From: Candidatus Methylomirabilis lanthanidiphila
Lineage (GTDB): Bacteria; Methylomirabilota; Methylomirabilia; Methylomirabilales; Methylomirabilaceae
Assembly: GCA_902196205.1 (NCBI GenBank)
Contig: CABIKM010000021.1
Span: forward strand, 1 to 64,000
DNA length: 64,000 nt
Direction: 5' to 3'
The translations under genes were made by a program, and so were the position numbers. Numbering within the stretch: position 1 is the stretch's first letter; each line of letters opens with the position of its first letter. This document shows positions 46,976 to 56,075 of this stretch, one piece after another. The notes below the pieces were generated by a model. It did not search any database, was not told the origin of the DNA, and saw only the letters and a program-made list of their open reading frames with translations.

Positions 46976-47254
46976 ATGAAACGACTACTCAGTGTCGGCG
47001 TGATGGTCGGTCTGCTTGTGACGGGAGCCTCGATCTCGTGGGCTGAGACCAGCGTCAAGAGCTCGAAGAGCGACGGATCCGATCGCGTTGGTACAAAAGC
47101 AGGAGACCAGGGCAAAGGGGCCAAGTCAACGGCCGCGCCTGCGACGCAAGACCCGTGCGCGAGCGTCAAGAATGATCCGAACCAATATGCGAAGTGTCAG
47201 GACGCTACGAAGCCCGTTGGTCTAAAGCGTACCGAACGTCGAGGGGGCTATTGA
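46976..47254 (+). CDS. Small secreted protein with signal peptide, unrecognised
   Basis: The 92-residue product starts MKRLLSVGVMVGLLVTGA with a clear signal peptide cut near SWA-ET. The mature part is rich in Lys, Ser, Gly and Thr and has two cysteines about 16 residues apart (DPCASVK and AKCQDA), suggesting a periplasmic protein with one disulfide. AAGGAGG precedes ATG 46976. A hairpin begins at its stop codon. No family is recognised. Confidence 0.75.
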   Translation: MKRLLSVGVMVGLLVTGASISWAETSVKSSKSDGSDRVGTKAGDQGKGAKSTAAPATQDPCASVKNDPNQYAKCQDATKPVGLKRTERRGGY

Positions 47255-47278
47255 TCCGGGTGGAGTCCAGCCGGATCA
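47252..47278 (+). other. Hairpin at the stop of the small secreted gene
   Basis: TGATCCGG (47252-47259) pairs with CCGGATCA (47271-47278); inner TGG/CCA can extend the stem past a G-G mismatch. No T-run follows, so it may stabilise the mRNA or attenuate rather than terminate fully. Confidence 0.55.
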
Positions 47279-47363
47279 TTGACGCAAGTGGACCGGTTAT
47301 TCAATGGATCGAAGGAGTGAGGGACGAGCGGATAAAAAATTCTAACAGCTTGATCCTAAGGGA

Positions 47364-47392
47364 TTGACATTTAGGAGTAGGGGCGCTATAAA
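47364..47392 (+). promoter_or_regulatory. Strong sigma-70 promoter for gap
   Basis: TTGACA at 47364-47369 and TATAAA at 47387-47392 are separated by 17 bp. The transcript would start near 47399, with a leader of about 94 bases before the ATG. Confidence 0.8.
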
Positions 47393-47453
47393 AAGGGGCT
47401 GATTTGCCTTCTCGTGGAGTACCTTGTGGTCATTCGTTTGTCCATTCGAATAA

Positions 47454-48494
<1,041 letters not shown>

Positions 48495-48557
48495 CGGCTC
48501 TCATGCAACCATATTGTTAAGCGGAGTATCACCGGCTAGACGGTGCCCGGCACCAGC

Positions 48558-48647
48558 GTCATTGCGAGGCGAAGCCGAAGCAATCTCACAGTCCTTCAGG
48601 GTCACGACGTTAGGATTGTCGTGCTCCCCTTGGTCGCTCGCAATGAC
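48558..48647. mobile_element. MITE-like repeat between gap and pgk
   Basis: A 90-bp element has perfect 11-bp terminal inverted repeats, GTCATTGCGAG (48558-48568) and CTCGCAATGAC (48637-48647). The inside includes GAAGCAATCTC and GATTGTCGTGC. Elements with these ends are widespread in bacteria. It has no coding capacity. Confidence 0.7.
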
Positions 48648-48712
48648 CATAACGCAGGATTGATGTTTGTTGCGATAGTACATTGCAGACGTTTTCTCGC
48701 ACAGTGAGTGAT

Positions 48713-49900
48713 ATGGCTAAACTCTGTATTGATGACCTGCAGCTTCAGGGGCAGCGACTTTTGATGCGTGTTGATTTTAACGTCCCGATCGATGAGCAAG
48801 GGGCGATCACCGACGATACGCGCATCCGCGGCGCCCTTCCGACGATCAGCTACGCGGTCCAACATGGCGCGAAGGTCTTACTCATCTCCCACCTCGGCCG
48901 GCCCAAGGGCGGACCCAACCCGAAGTACAGTCTCGGGCCGGCGGCTGGACGGCTGACCGCATTGCTGGGCCGTCCGGTCGAGATGGCCGAGGATTGTGTG
49001 GGACCGCAGGTGAAGGCCAGGATCGACAGGATGGAGTCTGGGGATGTGCTGATGTTGGAGAACTGCCGCTTTCATCCGGAAGAAGAAAAGAACGATGAGG
49101 CGTTCTCCAAGGCACTGGCCGAGCTGTGTGATCTGTACGTCAACGACGCCTTCGGCACGGCCCACCGCGCCCATGCCTCCACCGTTGGCGTGACACGATT
49201 CGTGAAGTCCTCGGCGTGCGGTTTTCTGATGCAGAAGGAGCTCAAACAGCTTGGCGCGCTGCTCGATCATCCTGCGCGCCCTTTCATCGCCATCCTTGGC
49301 GGCGCGAAGGTGTCGGATAAGATCGGTGTGTTGGCCAATCTGTTGCCGAAGGTGGATGGTTTCCTGATCGGTGGCGGCATGGCTTACACCTTCCTGAAGG
49401 CTCAAGGGCAGGAGGTCGGAGGCTCTCGAGTAGAGGCCGATGGGCTGAAGGTGGCGCAGGAGACGATGGAGCAGGCCGGTCGTTCGAATGTGGCGATCCA
49501 TCTGCCAAGCGACCACGTGATTGCCGAGCGGATCGACGCGAACGCGACGACTAGGACCGTCGATGGGGCTATCCCGACCGGTTTCATGGGGCTTGACATC
49601 GGTTCCGCGACGGTCGGCCGTTTCGTACGCGAAATCGAGCGAGCCAAGACGATCCTATGGAATGGGCCGATGGGTGTCTTTGAGTTGTTGCCTTTCCAGG
49701 CGGGAACGTTTGCCCTAGCCAAAGCGGTCGCGACCTCGGGCGCGCATTCAGTGATCGGGGGCGGGGATACGGCGGCTGCCGTCGTTCAAGCGGGAGTCGC
49801 CGATCGGATGACCCACATCTCGACGGGAGGAGGCGCATCCCTGGAGTTTTTGGAAGGGAAGGAACTGCCGGGCATAGCGGCCCTCACGGATAAGAACTAG
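48713..49900 (+). CDS. pgk: Phosphoglycerate kinase
   Basis: The enzyme interconverts 1,3-bisphosphoglycerate and 3-phosphoglycerate. The 395-residue protein has [23 protein letters not shown], the hinge and ATP-site motifs [14 protein letters not shown], and GGGDTAAAV with [18 protein letters not shown] 48713 gives the normal N-terminus; the ribosome-binding site is weak, so the gene may depend on readthrough from gap. A family B array starts right at its stop. Confidence 0.97.
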   Translation: MAKLCIDDLQLQGQRLLMRVDFNVPIDEQGAITDDTRIRGALPTISYAVQHGAKVLLISHLGRPKGGPNPKYSLGPAAGRLTALLGRPVEMAEDCVGPQVKARIDRMESGDVLMLENCRFHPEEEKNDEAFSKALAELCDLYVNDAFGTAHRAHASTVGVTRFVKSSACGFLMQKELKQLGALLDHPARPFIAILGGAKVSDKIGVLANLLPKVDGFLIGGGMAYTFLKAQGQEVGGSRVEADGLKVAQETMEQAGRSNVAIHLPSDHVIAERIDANATTRTVDGAIPTGFMGLDIGSATVGRFVREIERAKTILWNGPMGVFELLPFQAGTFALAKAVATSGAHSVIGGGDTAAAVVQAGVADRMTHISTGGGASLEFLEGKELPGIAALTDKN

Positions 49901-50026
49901 GGTATAGGGTAGAGGGTATGGGGCATAGAAGAGACGGGGTTCAGGGTCTGGGGTTTAGGGCTAAGGATATTCTATTGGTTTCCCCCGATCCACAATCCCT
50001 AAAACCCTACACCCTAAACCCTGTGT
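49899..50026. repeat. Heptad array, family B, palindromic, between pgk and tpiA
   Basis: GGGTATA, GGGTAGA, GGGTATG and GGGTTTA units face complementary CCCTAAAACCC and CACCCTAAACCC units, around a core near 49960-49985. Confidence 0.85.
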
Positions 50027-50033
50027 GTTAGCC

Positions 50034-50807
50034 ATGCGGATCCCAGTCATTGCCGGTAACTGGAAGATGTATAAGACGCCTTCCGAAGCCATCATCCTGG
50101 CAGAGGGGATAGTTAAGGCGCTGTCATCACTCGACGGACCTGAGCTGGTCGTGTGCCCTCCATTTACGGCGCTTGCTGCCGTCGGCCAGGTTGTTGCCGG
50201 ATCGAGGATAGGTCTTGGCGCGCAGGACTTACATTGGGCAAGGGAAGGGGCCTATACCGGCGAGGTGTCGGCCGACATGCTTCAGGATATCGGATGCCGA
50301 TATGCCATCATCGGCCACTCCGAGCGACGGCAATATTTCGGAGAGACCGACGAGGGCGTGAATAAGAAGAGCCGCGCCGCCCTGGCAGGCGACCTGACCC
50401 CGATTGTCTGTGTCGGTGAGACCCTCACCGAACGGGAGGCGGGGCGCGCTGACGCTGTTGTAGAGATACAGCTCAAAGGGGCGCTGTCGGGTCTTGCGCC
50501 TGAGCAGGTTCAGCGACTCATCTTCGCGTATGAGCCGGTCTGGGCCATTGGCACAGGTAAAACGGCCACCCCAAGCCAGGCTGAAGAGATGCACGCGCAT
50601 ATCCGTAAAACGATCGCCATGCTGGTCGATGCCGAGACCGCCTGCGGTGTCCGCATTCTGTATGGAGGAAGCGTCAAGCCGGAGAATGCCACGGAGCTGT
50701 TGGAGCGATCCGAGATCGACGGCGCACTGATTGGTGGGGCAAGCTTACAGGTCGATTCATTTGCGGCAATCGCCAAAGCCGCTCAAAATACAGGGTTTAG
50801 GGTTTAG
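50034..50807 (+). CDS. tpiA: Triosephosphate isomerase
   Basis: The TIM-barrel enzyme interconverts dihydroxyacetone phosphate and glyceraldehyde 3-phosphate. The 257-residue protein has AGNWKMYK, the catalytic His region [13 protein letters not shown], the Glu in [15 protein letters not shown] and [13 protein letters not shown] 50034 is preferred to GTG 50025, which is in the repeat. Its final residues (TGFRV and stop) are written by the next family B array. Confidence 0.97.
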   Translation: MRIPVIAGNWKMYKTPSEAIILAEGIVKALSSLDGPELVVCPPFTALAAVGQVVAGSRIGLGAQDLHWAREGAYTGEVSADMLQDIGCRYAIIGHSERRQYFGETDEGVNKKSRAALAGDLTPIVCVGETLTEREAGRADAVVEIQLKGALSGLAPEQVQRLIFAYEPVWAIGTGKTATPSQAEEMHAHIRKTIAMLVDAETACGVRILYGGSVKPENATELLERSEIDGALIGGASLQVDSFAAIAKAAQNTGFRV

Positions 50808-50924
50808 AGGGTATAGGGTTTAGGACAAAAGAGACGAGGTCTAGGGTCTGGTGTGCAGGGGTAAAGGATGTTCGAGTGATCCTCTCCAACCCCAAACCCC
50901 ATACCCCAACCCCTGGTTGTTAAG
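50794..50924. repeat. Heptad array, family B, palindromic, between tpiA and secG
   Basis: Units AGGGTTT and GGGTATA start within tpiA; complementary AACCCCA, AACCCCA, TACCCCA units end before the secG ribosome-binding site. Confidence 0.85.
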
Positions 50925-50933
50925 GAGGTAGTA

Positions 50934-51305
50934 ATGGTTATCGCGCTTTCCGTAATACATCTGCTTATTGCACTGGTCCTTATCGTGATTGTGCTCCTCC
51001 AGAGCGGCAAAGGCGCCGATATCGGCGCCGCCTTTGGTGGTGGTTCGAGTCAGACCGTTTTCGGTGGGCGCGGTGCGGCGACCTTTTTAAGCAAGCTGAC
51101 GCTGGCAGCGGCCGTGCTCTTTATGGTCTCATCCCTCATACTGACTGTGTGGTCAGAGCGCAGGGGTAGTTCCTCGGTCATTACAGAGGAACGGGTCGGG
51201 CAGACCGCCCCAGCCCCCGCTTCTCCTCCGACCGGTGCTCCAACGCCGTCAACGCCTCCAGCCGAACCGACGCCGCCAGCACAGGTCCCTTCAGCCGCCA
51301 AGTAA
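50934..51305 (+). CDS. secG: Protein-export membrane protein SecG
   Basis: A small subunit of the SecYEG translocon. The 123-residue protein has two membrane helices around [23 protein letters not shown]-type loop, seen as [11 protein letters not shown] and SQTVFGGRG, followed by a Pro/Thr/Ala-rich tail of about 45 residues. TAAGGAGGTAGTA precedes the ATG. The gene tpiA-secG order is conserved in many bacteria. Confidence 0.95.
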   Translation: MVIALSVIHLLIALVLIVIVLLQSGKGADIGAAFGGGSSQTVFGGRGAATFLSKLTLAAAVLFMVSSLILTVWSERRGSSSVITEERVGQTAPAPASPPTGAPTPSTPPAEPTPPAQVPSAAK

Positions 51306-51314
51306 CAAGAACCC

Positions 51315-51644
51315 ATGTCCCGCTTGCGCAGCGCCCTCGCCCACGCGTTCGCACTGAGCGGGCAAGATAGTCGGCTTGAGGCGGACGATCTCGCCTTGCT
51401 TGACCGGTGTGCCCGCCTGCTTGCCGACCGCGGTCTCACGACCCCTGCTATCTTCCTGGTGGAGTCTCTTGTGCCCCTCGGTTTCCTTGCCGCCCAACTG
51501 GTCCATGCCCTGACACCGATCATGGGTATGGTGGCCCCTCCCGACGACATTGAACGGCTCGCGCGTCTACTGGAACGAGGCGAGACCCCGGCCCTCTTCG
51601 TCGACAAACTTCGACTGCTGGAGGAGGAACCCCGCCGTGAGTGA
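51315..51644 (+). CDS. Small alpha-helical protein at the head of the MutL/DUF6754 cluster, unknown
   Basis: The 109-residue protein lacks a signal peptide and is mostly helical, with ALLDRCARLLADRG, a hydrophobic AIFLVESLVPLGFLAAQL and ERLARLLERGETPALFVDKL. The hydrophobic middle could lie at a membrane or in a partner's groove. It starts 10 bp after secG and overlaps the ATPase gene, whose GTG (51637) and ribosome-binding site lie in its last codons. That tight coupling suggests a partner of the ATPase. No family is recognised. Confidence 0.75.
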   Translation: MSRLRSALAHAFALSGQDSRLEADDLALLDRCARLLADRGLTTPAIFLVESLVPLGFLAAQLVHALTPIMGMVAPPDDIERLARLLERGETPALFVDKLRLLEEEPRRE

Positions 51645-53430
51645 TGAGATGACGGCGATCCTGGCCACCGATTGCGGGAGCACGACCACCAAGGCGATCC
51701 TGATCGAGAAGGTGGGAGGGGCGTACCGCCAGACCTTTCGCGGCGAGTCCCCAACCACCGTCGAGGCCCCGTTCGACGATGTGACCCGCGGGGTGTTGAA
51801 CGCCATCCAGGAGGTGGAGGAGTTGTCCGGACGGACGATTCTGGATGGAGAGAAGATCCTGGCGCCTGCCGGGGAGGGTCGCGGCGTCGATCTCTACGTC
51901 TCCACGAGCAGCGCGGGCGGCGGCCTCCAGATGATGGTGGCGGGCGTGGTGACGGCTATGACCGCCGAGAGCGCCCAGCGGTGCGCCCTCGGCGCCGGCG
52001 CCATCGTCATGGATGTGCTGGCCAGCAACGACGGCAGGGCGGCACATGAAAAGATCGAGCGGATCCGGGTTCTGAGGCCCGATATGATTTTGCTGTCTGG
52101 CGGGACTGACGGCGGCACCGTCTCACACGTTGTGGAGCTGGCGGAATACATCCGGGCGGCCGACCCAAAGCCCCGGCTCGGCGGAAACTTCAGGCTTCCG
52201 GTCATCTTTGCCGGCAACAGAGATGCGCGAGGCCGGATTCAGGAGATTCTGGGAGACCGGACAGCGCTCGTCATGACCGACAACATTCGACCCATCCTTG
52301 AGCGGGAGAATCTCGGACCGGCCCGCCATACGATCCACGACCTGTTTCTTGAGCATGTCATGGCCCAGGCGCCAGGATATGGAAAGCTCATGGGGTGGAC
52401 GGGCGCGCCGATCATGCCGACGCCGGCCGCGGTCGGCCTCATCATGGAGCAGGCGGCAAAGGCGGAAGGGTTAAACCTGCTGGGCGTCGATATCGGCGGG
52501 GCCACAACAGATGTGTTTTCCGTGGTGGATGGGCAGTTCACCCGGACCGTCAGCGCCAATCTGGGAATGAGCTACAGCGTGAGCAATGTCCTGGCTGAGG
52601 CCGGCATTGAGAAGATCGAGCGTTGGCTGGTTGAGCCGATTGCCGAGCAGGAGTTGCGGAATCGGATCAAGAACAAGATGATTCGCCCCACCACGATCCC
52701 CCAGACGCTCGCGGACCTGGCCCTGGAGCAGGCGATCTCTCGGGAGGCGCTTCGCCTTGCCTTTGACCAACACAAGGCGCTGGCCGTCAGCCTGAAGGGC
52801 GTTCAGCAGGAACGCACCATCGCGGACGCCTTCGAACAGGAAGAGGGCGGCAAAAGCCTCATCGACCTGTACAGGATCGACCTCATTATCGGGAGCGGTG
52901 GGATTCTTTCCCATGCGCCGCGCCGCGCCCAGGCGATGATGATGATGATTGATGCCTACCAGCCGCTTGGACTGACGCAACTCGCGGTGGACAGTATCTT
53001 CATGATGCCGCATCTCGGTGTGCTGTCCCAGGTTAATGAGCGAGCCGCCACCGAGGTCTTCCTGAAGGATTGTCTGGTTCCACTGGGCAGTTGCCTGGCT
53101 GCCGAGGGGCGGGCGAAGCGCGGTGAGCCATGTTTCGCGTATACCGTTCGATTTGCCGATGGTCGGCACACAGAGGGTACCCTTCGCTTTGGCGAGATTC
53201 TTCGTCTCGATCTTCCATCGGGAGCAGAAGCCGAACTCCAGGCGGAGCCGTCAAAGGGCTTTGACCTGGGCGGCGGGAAGGGGAAGCCGGTGAGGCTTCA
53301 GGTGAAAGGCGGTGTAGTCGGACTGATCCTGGATGGCAGGGGACGGCCGCTCTACCTGCCGGATGACTCCTCGGACCGCGCCGCCCAACTGCGAGCCTGG
53401 GCCGCAGCAATGGATCTGTATCCGGAATAA
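51637..53430 (+). CDS. GlmL/MutL-family ASKHA ATPase (glutamate mutase L-like)
   Basis: The 597-residue protein has the actin/Hsp70-type ATP site: phosphate-1 motif TDCGSTTTK at residues 11-19, phosphate-2 GVDIGGATTD near 283-292 and adenosine motif GSGGILSHA near 420. This is the layout of GlmL/MutL proteins, usually beside adenosylcobalamin glutamate mutase genes. No mutase subunit is present here, so the ATPase has another client. GTG 51637 follows GGAGGAAC; the earlier ATG overlaps the preceding gene. The cluster suggests it acts on or near a membrane complex. Confidence 0.85.
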   Translation: MSDEMTAILATDCGSTTTKAILIEKVGGAYRQTFRGESPTTVEAPFDDVTRGVLNAIQEVEELSGRTILDGEKILAPAGEGRGVDLYVSTSSAGGGLQMMVAGVVTAMTAESAQRCALGAGAIVMDVLASNDGRAAHEKIERIRVLRPDMILLSGGTDGGTVSHVVELAEYIRAADPKPRLGGNFRLPVIFAGNRDARGRIQEILGDRTALVMTDNIRPILERENLGPARHTIHDLFLEHVMAQAPGYGKLMGWTGAPIMPTPAAVGLIMEQAAKAEGLNLLGVDIGGATTDVFSVVDGQFTRTVSANLGMSYSVSNVLAEAGIEKIERWLVEPIAEQELRNRIKNKMIRPTTIPQTLADLALEQAISREALRLAFDQHKALAVSLKGVQQERTIADAFEQEEGGKSLIDLYRIDLIIGSGGILSHAPRRAQAMMMMIDAYQPLGLTQLAVDSIFMMPHLGVLSQVNERAATEVFLKDCLVPLGSCLAAEGRAKRGEPCFAYTVRFADGRHTEGTLRFGEILRLDLPSGAEAELQAEPSKGFDLGGGKGKPVRLQVKGGVVGLILDGRGRPLYLPDDSSDRAAQLRAWAAAMDLYPE

Positions 53431-53432
53431 CA

Positions 53433-53506
53433 TTTCGAGTTGCGGGTTTCGGGTGTCGAGTTTCAAATTAAGAATCCGAGACTCGAAACTTGAAACCCGA
53501 AACATT
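53433..53506. repeat. Heptad array, family C
   Basis: CGAGTTG, CGGGTTT and CGGGTGTCGAGTTTC units face complementary ACTCGAAACTTGAAACCCGAAAC units. The array separates the ATPase from the next cluster gene. Confidence 0.8.
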
Positions 53507-53516
53507 GAGGCTAACA

Positions 53517-54659
53517 ATGGCTCATTCCTATACACCAGGCTTGCGCCTGGCGCCACAGACCGTAGTCCGGAAGCGGCGGATCTTGCCGATCCCCGGACAG
53601 GTGCTTGTCCATGAGGGGCAAGAGGTCACGGCTACAACGCTGATCGCTCAGACCGAGTTGCCGGGCAAAGTCCACGCGGTGAATGTGGTTAACCTGCTGG
53701 GGATCGTCCCCCAGGAGGTCCGACGCTACATGCTTAAACGGGAGGGTGACGCGGTCAGTTCCGGCGAGCCGCTCGCCGAAAACCGGCCTCTTATCAAATG
53801 GATGAAGACCCAGGTCCCTTCTCCGATCACCGGCACGATTGAGACAGTGTCCGAGGTGACCGGACAGGTGTTCCTGAGAGAGCCGCCAAAACCCTTGGCC
53901 CTGACCGCCTATCTCGACGGCCGGGTGATAGAGACGTTTCCAGGCGAGGGGGCCACGGTGGAGACGGCATGCAGTCTGGTGCAGGGGATTTTCGGCATCG
54001 GCGGCGAGGCTGTGGGTACGATCGCAGTCGCCGTCAACAACCGCGAAGACGAACTGACGCCTGAGCGAATTACCGACGCACACCGGGGGACGATCCTCGT
54101 GGGAGGCTCGCTGATCGGTCGTGAGGGCTTCGCCAGGGCCAAACAGGTGGGAGTTGCCGCCGTCGTCGTAGGCGGCATCCATGACCTCGATCTGAAGCTG
54201 CTCCTTGGTGGACGGGACCTTGGTGTCGCCATCACCGGAACTGAGCAGGTCGGTCTGACGCTGATCATCACCGAGGGATTTGGTCGCATTGCCATGGCCA
54301 GACGAACCTTTGATCTCTTGACCTCCAAGATCGGCCGGCGGGCATCCTGCTCAGGGGCGACGCAGATTCGGGCCGGCGTCATCAGGCCGGAGGTGATTGT
54401 CCCGCTCTCGGAGCGTTCAATGTTCAACGTTCAACGTTCAACGGAGGAGACGGGGGAGGTTGGAGGCGGACTGCAGGTCGGCGATCAAATCCGGGTTATT
54501 CGAGAGCCATATTTTGGCCTGATTTGCCGGGTATCCGCGCTTCGGACCGATCTCCAGCTTCTTGCCACGGAAAGCAAGGTCCGCGTTCTCGAAGCTGAAC
54601 TTGACGACGGGCAACACATCATCGTCCCTCGTGCCAACGTCGAACTGCTGGAGGCGTAA
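53517..54659 (+). CDS. Barrel-sandwich and KOW-like protein of the MutL/DUF6754 cluster, unknown
   Basis: The 380-residue protein opens with RRILPIPGQVLVHEGQEV and later VPSPITGTIETVSEVTGQV, the paired-strand style of lipoyl/biotinyl or RnfC-like barrel-sandwich domains; no biotinylated MKM lysine is seen. A middle alpha/beta part (GTILVGGSLIGREGF, VAAVVVGGIHDLDL) follows. The C-terminus (GDQIRVIREPYFGLICRV, HIIVPRANVELLEA) looks like a KOW/SH3-type barrel. Residues of about 303-312 (FNVQRS) come from a family A repeat between the last two domains. The start is ATG 53517; the upstream ATG is in a repeat. Confidence 0.75.
   Translation: MAHSYTPGLRLAPQTVVRKRRILPIPGQVLVHEGQEVTATTLIAQTELPGKVHAVNVVNLLGIVPQEVRRYMLKREGDAVSSGEPLAENRPLIKWMKTQVPSPITGTIETVSEVTGQVFLREPPKPLALTAYLDGRVIETFPGEGATVETACSLVQGIFGIGGEAVGTIAVAVNNREDELTPERITDAHRGTILVGGSLIGREGFARAKQVGVAAVVVGGIHDLDLKLLLGGRDLGVAITGTEQVGLTLIITEGFGRIAMARRTFDLLTSKIGRRASCSGATQIRAGVIRPEVIVPLSERSMFNVQRSTEETGEVGGGLQVGDQIRVIREPYFGLICRVSALRTDLQLLATESKVRVLEAELDDGQHIIVPRANVELLEA
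54415..54441. repeat. Heptad units, family A, inside a coding sequence
   Basis: CGTTCAATGTTCAACGTTCA and one further unit are in frame between the central domain and the KOW-like domain of the protein at 53517. Confidence 0.85.
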
Positions 54660-55981
54660 TGACGTTCGGTTTCGAGTTTCGAGTTTTGAGTTTCGAGTTG
54701 AGAACCAGGAACCCGGAACCGCGAAGTACGATCTGCCGCCTCCTCCCAGTCCGTGTCCTCGCTGCAGTTGTCGCTCTTTTTCTCTTCACCCTATACCCTA
54801 TACCCTATACCCTGGCTTTGTCCCTTGCCCCTCCTGAGCAGTTCGAGGCCTTCGACATGTCTGGCGATGGCGGAGGCAGCGTCGGACTGTCGTGGCAGGC
54901 GGCCCCTTTCGATGGACCGACAGTTCGCTATCAGGTCTACATAGCTGATCAGGCGCAGGGACCATTTACGCGCGTTGCCGAGTTTGCCGCCGATACCCAC
55001 TACAAAAGTGATGTCGATCGCCCTTGGTGGAGCTGGGATCGCAGCAAGGCGTATCACTTTTACCAGGTGAAATCGACGCAGGATCTCCGCATCGAGAATG
55101 GCCGACTCTACTTCTTCATGGTGGCGGTAGCCGACGGGATACAGACGATTGAGGGGCCGGTTCAGTCGGCAATCCCGGCGCCGAATTTGTTCAACTTGGC
55201 AAAGGCGAACAACTTCCTGTTGATGCTCCTGTTCTCCACGCTGATCCTGTTTGCGATTGCGCAGGCAAAGCGACATCCGGCTATCTTCCTGCGCCGGATT
55301 CCTGGCCTGGATGCGGTGGAGGAGGCGATCGGCCGGGCGACTGAGATGGGGCGGCCGATCCTCTATCTCACCGGCTCCGACGACATGTCGAGTCTCTCGA
55401 CGATTGCGGCGACGGTCATCCTTGGACAGGTCGCGAAAAAGGCGGCGGCGTATGACACACAGCTCAAGGTGCCGCACCGGGACCCGATCGTCATGGCCAT
55501 CTGTCAGGAGATCGTCAAGGAGTCGTACCTGGAGGCCGGACGGCCTGATGCCTATCGTGACGACTCGAACTTCTTTATCACCAACGATCAGTTCAGCTAT
55601 ACCGCCGCGGTAAATGGAATGATGCTCCGAGAGCGTCCGGCCGCTAACTTCTTCATGGGCTTTTACTATGCCGAGGCGCTCCTGCTGGCAGAGACCGGCG
55701 CCGGGACCGGCGCGATCCAGATCGCCGGGACTGATGCTGACCTGCAACTGCCGTTCTTCATTACGACCTGCGATTACACCTTGATCGGCGAAGAGCTGTA
55801 CGCCGCGAGCGCGTACCTGTCGCGCGAGCCGATACTGGTTGGGACCTTGCGGGGACAGGATATAGGGAAGGCGTTTCTCCTGCTTTCTATGGTGGTCGGA
55901 ACCGTCCTCGCCACCATCGGCGGACTTGTCGGCACCCAGGCGTTTGTCCCGCTGCTGCAACTGTTCCGCGATTTTAAATAG
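54659..55981 (+). CDS. DUF6754-like membrane protein with repeat-derived N-terminus
   Basis: The 440-residue protein has an N-terminal region and signal-like hydrophobic segment (VLAAVVALFLFTLYPIPYTLA), shown here in parts VLAAVVALFLF and TLYPIPYTLA. A fibronectin-type-III-like domain (VGLSWQAAPFDGP, YQVYIADQ) follows, then a membrane helix near residue 185 and a large conserved domain with SDDMSSLSTIAATVILG and YYAEALLLAETGAG. A final helix is near 420. I recognise it as DUF6754-like from memory. The ATG overlaps the previous stop by one base. Codons 3-18 are family C repeats and TLYPIPYTL is a family B repeat. Confidence 0.8.
   Translation: MTFGFEFRVLSFELRTRNPEPRSTICRLLPVRVLAAVVALFLFTLYPIPYTLALSLAPPEQFEAFDMSGDGGGSVGLSWQAAPFDGPTVRYQVYIADQAQGPFTRVAEFAADTHYKSDVDRPWWSWDRSKAYHFYQVKSTQDLRIENGRLYFFMVAVADGIQTIEGPVQSAIPAPNLFNLAKANNFLLMLLFSTLILFAIAQAKRHPAIFLRRIPGLDAVEEAIGRATEMGRPILYLTGSDDMSSLSTIAATVILGQVAKKAAAYDTQLKVPHRDPIVMAICQEIVKESYLEAGRPDAYRDDSNFFITNDQFSYTAAVNGMMLRERPAANFFMGFYYAEALLLAETGAGTGAIQIAGTDADLQLPFFITTCDYTLIGEELYAASAYLSREPILVGTLRGQDIGKAFLLLSMVVGTVLATIGGLVGTQAFVPLLQLFRDFK
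54662..54815. repeat. Heptad units, families C and B, within the DUF6754-like gene
   Basis: Family C units (TTTCGAG, TTTTGAG) lie at 54667-54715. Family B units (ACCCTAT repeated) lie at 54787-54813. Both are in frame and translated. Confidence 0.85.
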
Positions 55982-55983
55982 GG

Positions 55984-56058
55984 CAGCAGTTAGCCTTCAG
56001 CAATCAGCGCTCAGCCAGATGACCTCCGCTGAAAGCTGATCGCTAAAAGCTAATCGCT
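55984..56058. repeat. Heptad array, family D, palindromic
   Basis: GTTAGCCTTCAGCAATCAGC is followed by a core, and complementary GCTGAAAGCTGATCGC units. This is the last array in the window; none occurs downstream. Confidence 0.8.
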
Positions 56059-56075
56059 TCTTTTGAGGTAATTCG

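Noticed and set aside
54791-55960. 389-codon open frame opposite the DUF6754-like gene
   Set aside because: It is low in hydrophobic patterning, full of Arg and Gln and mirrors the sense gene.
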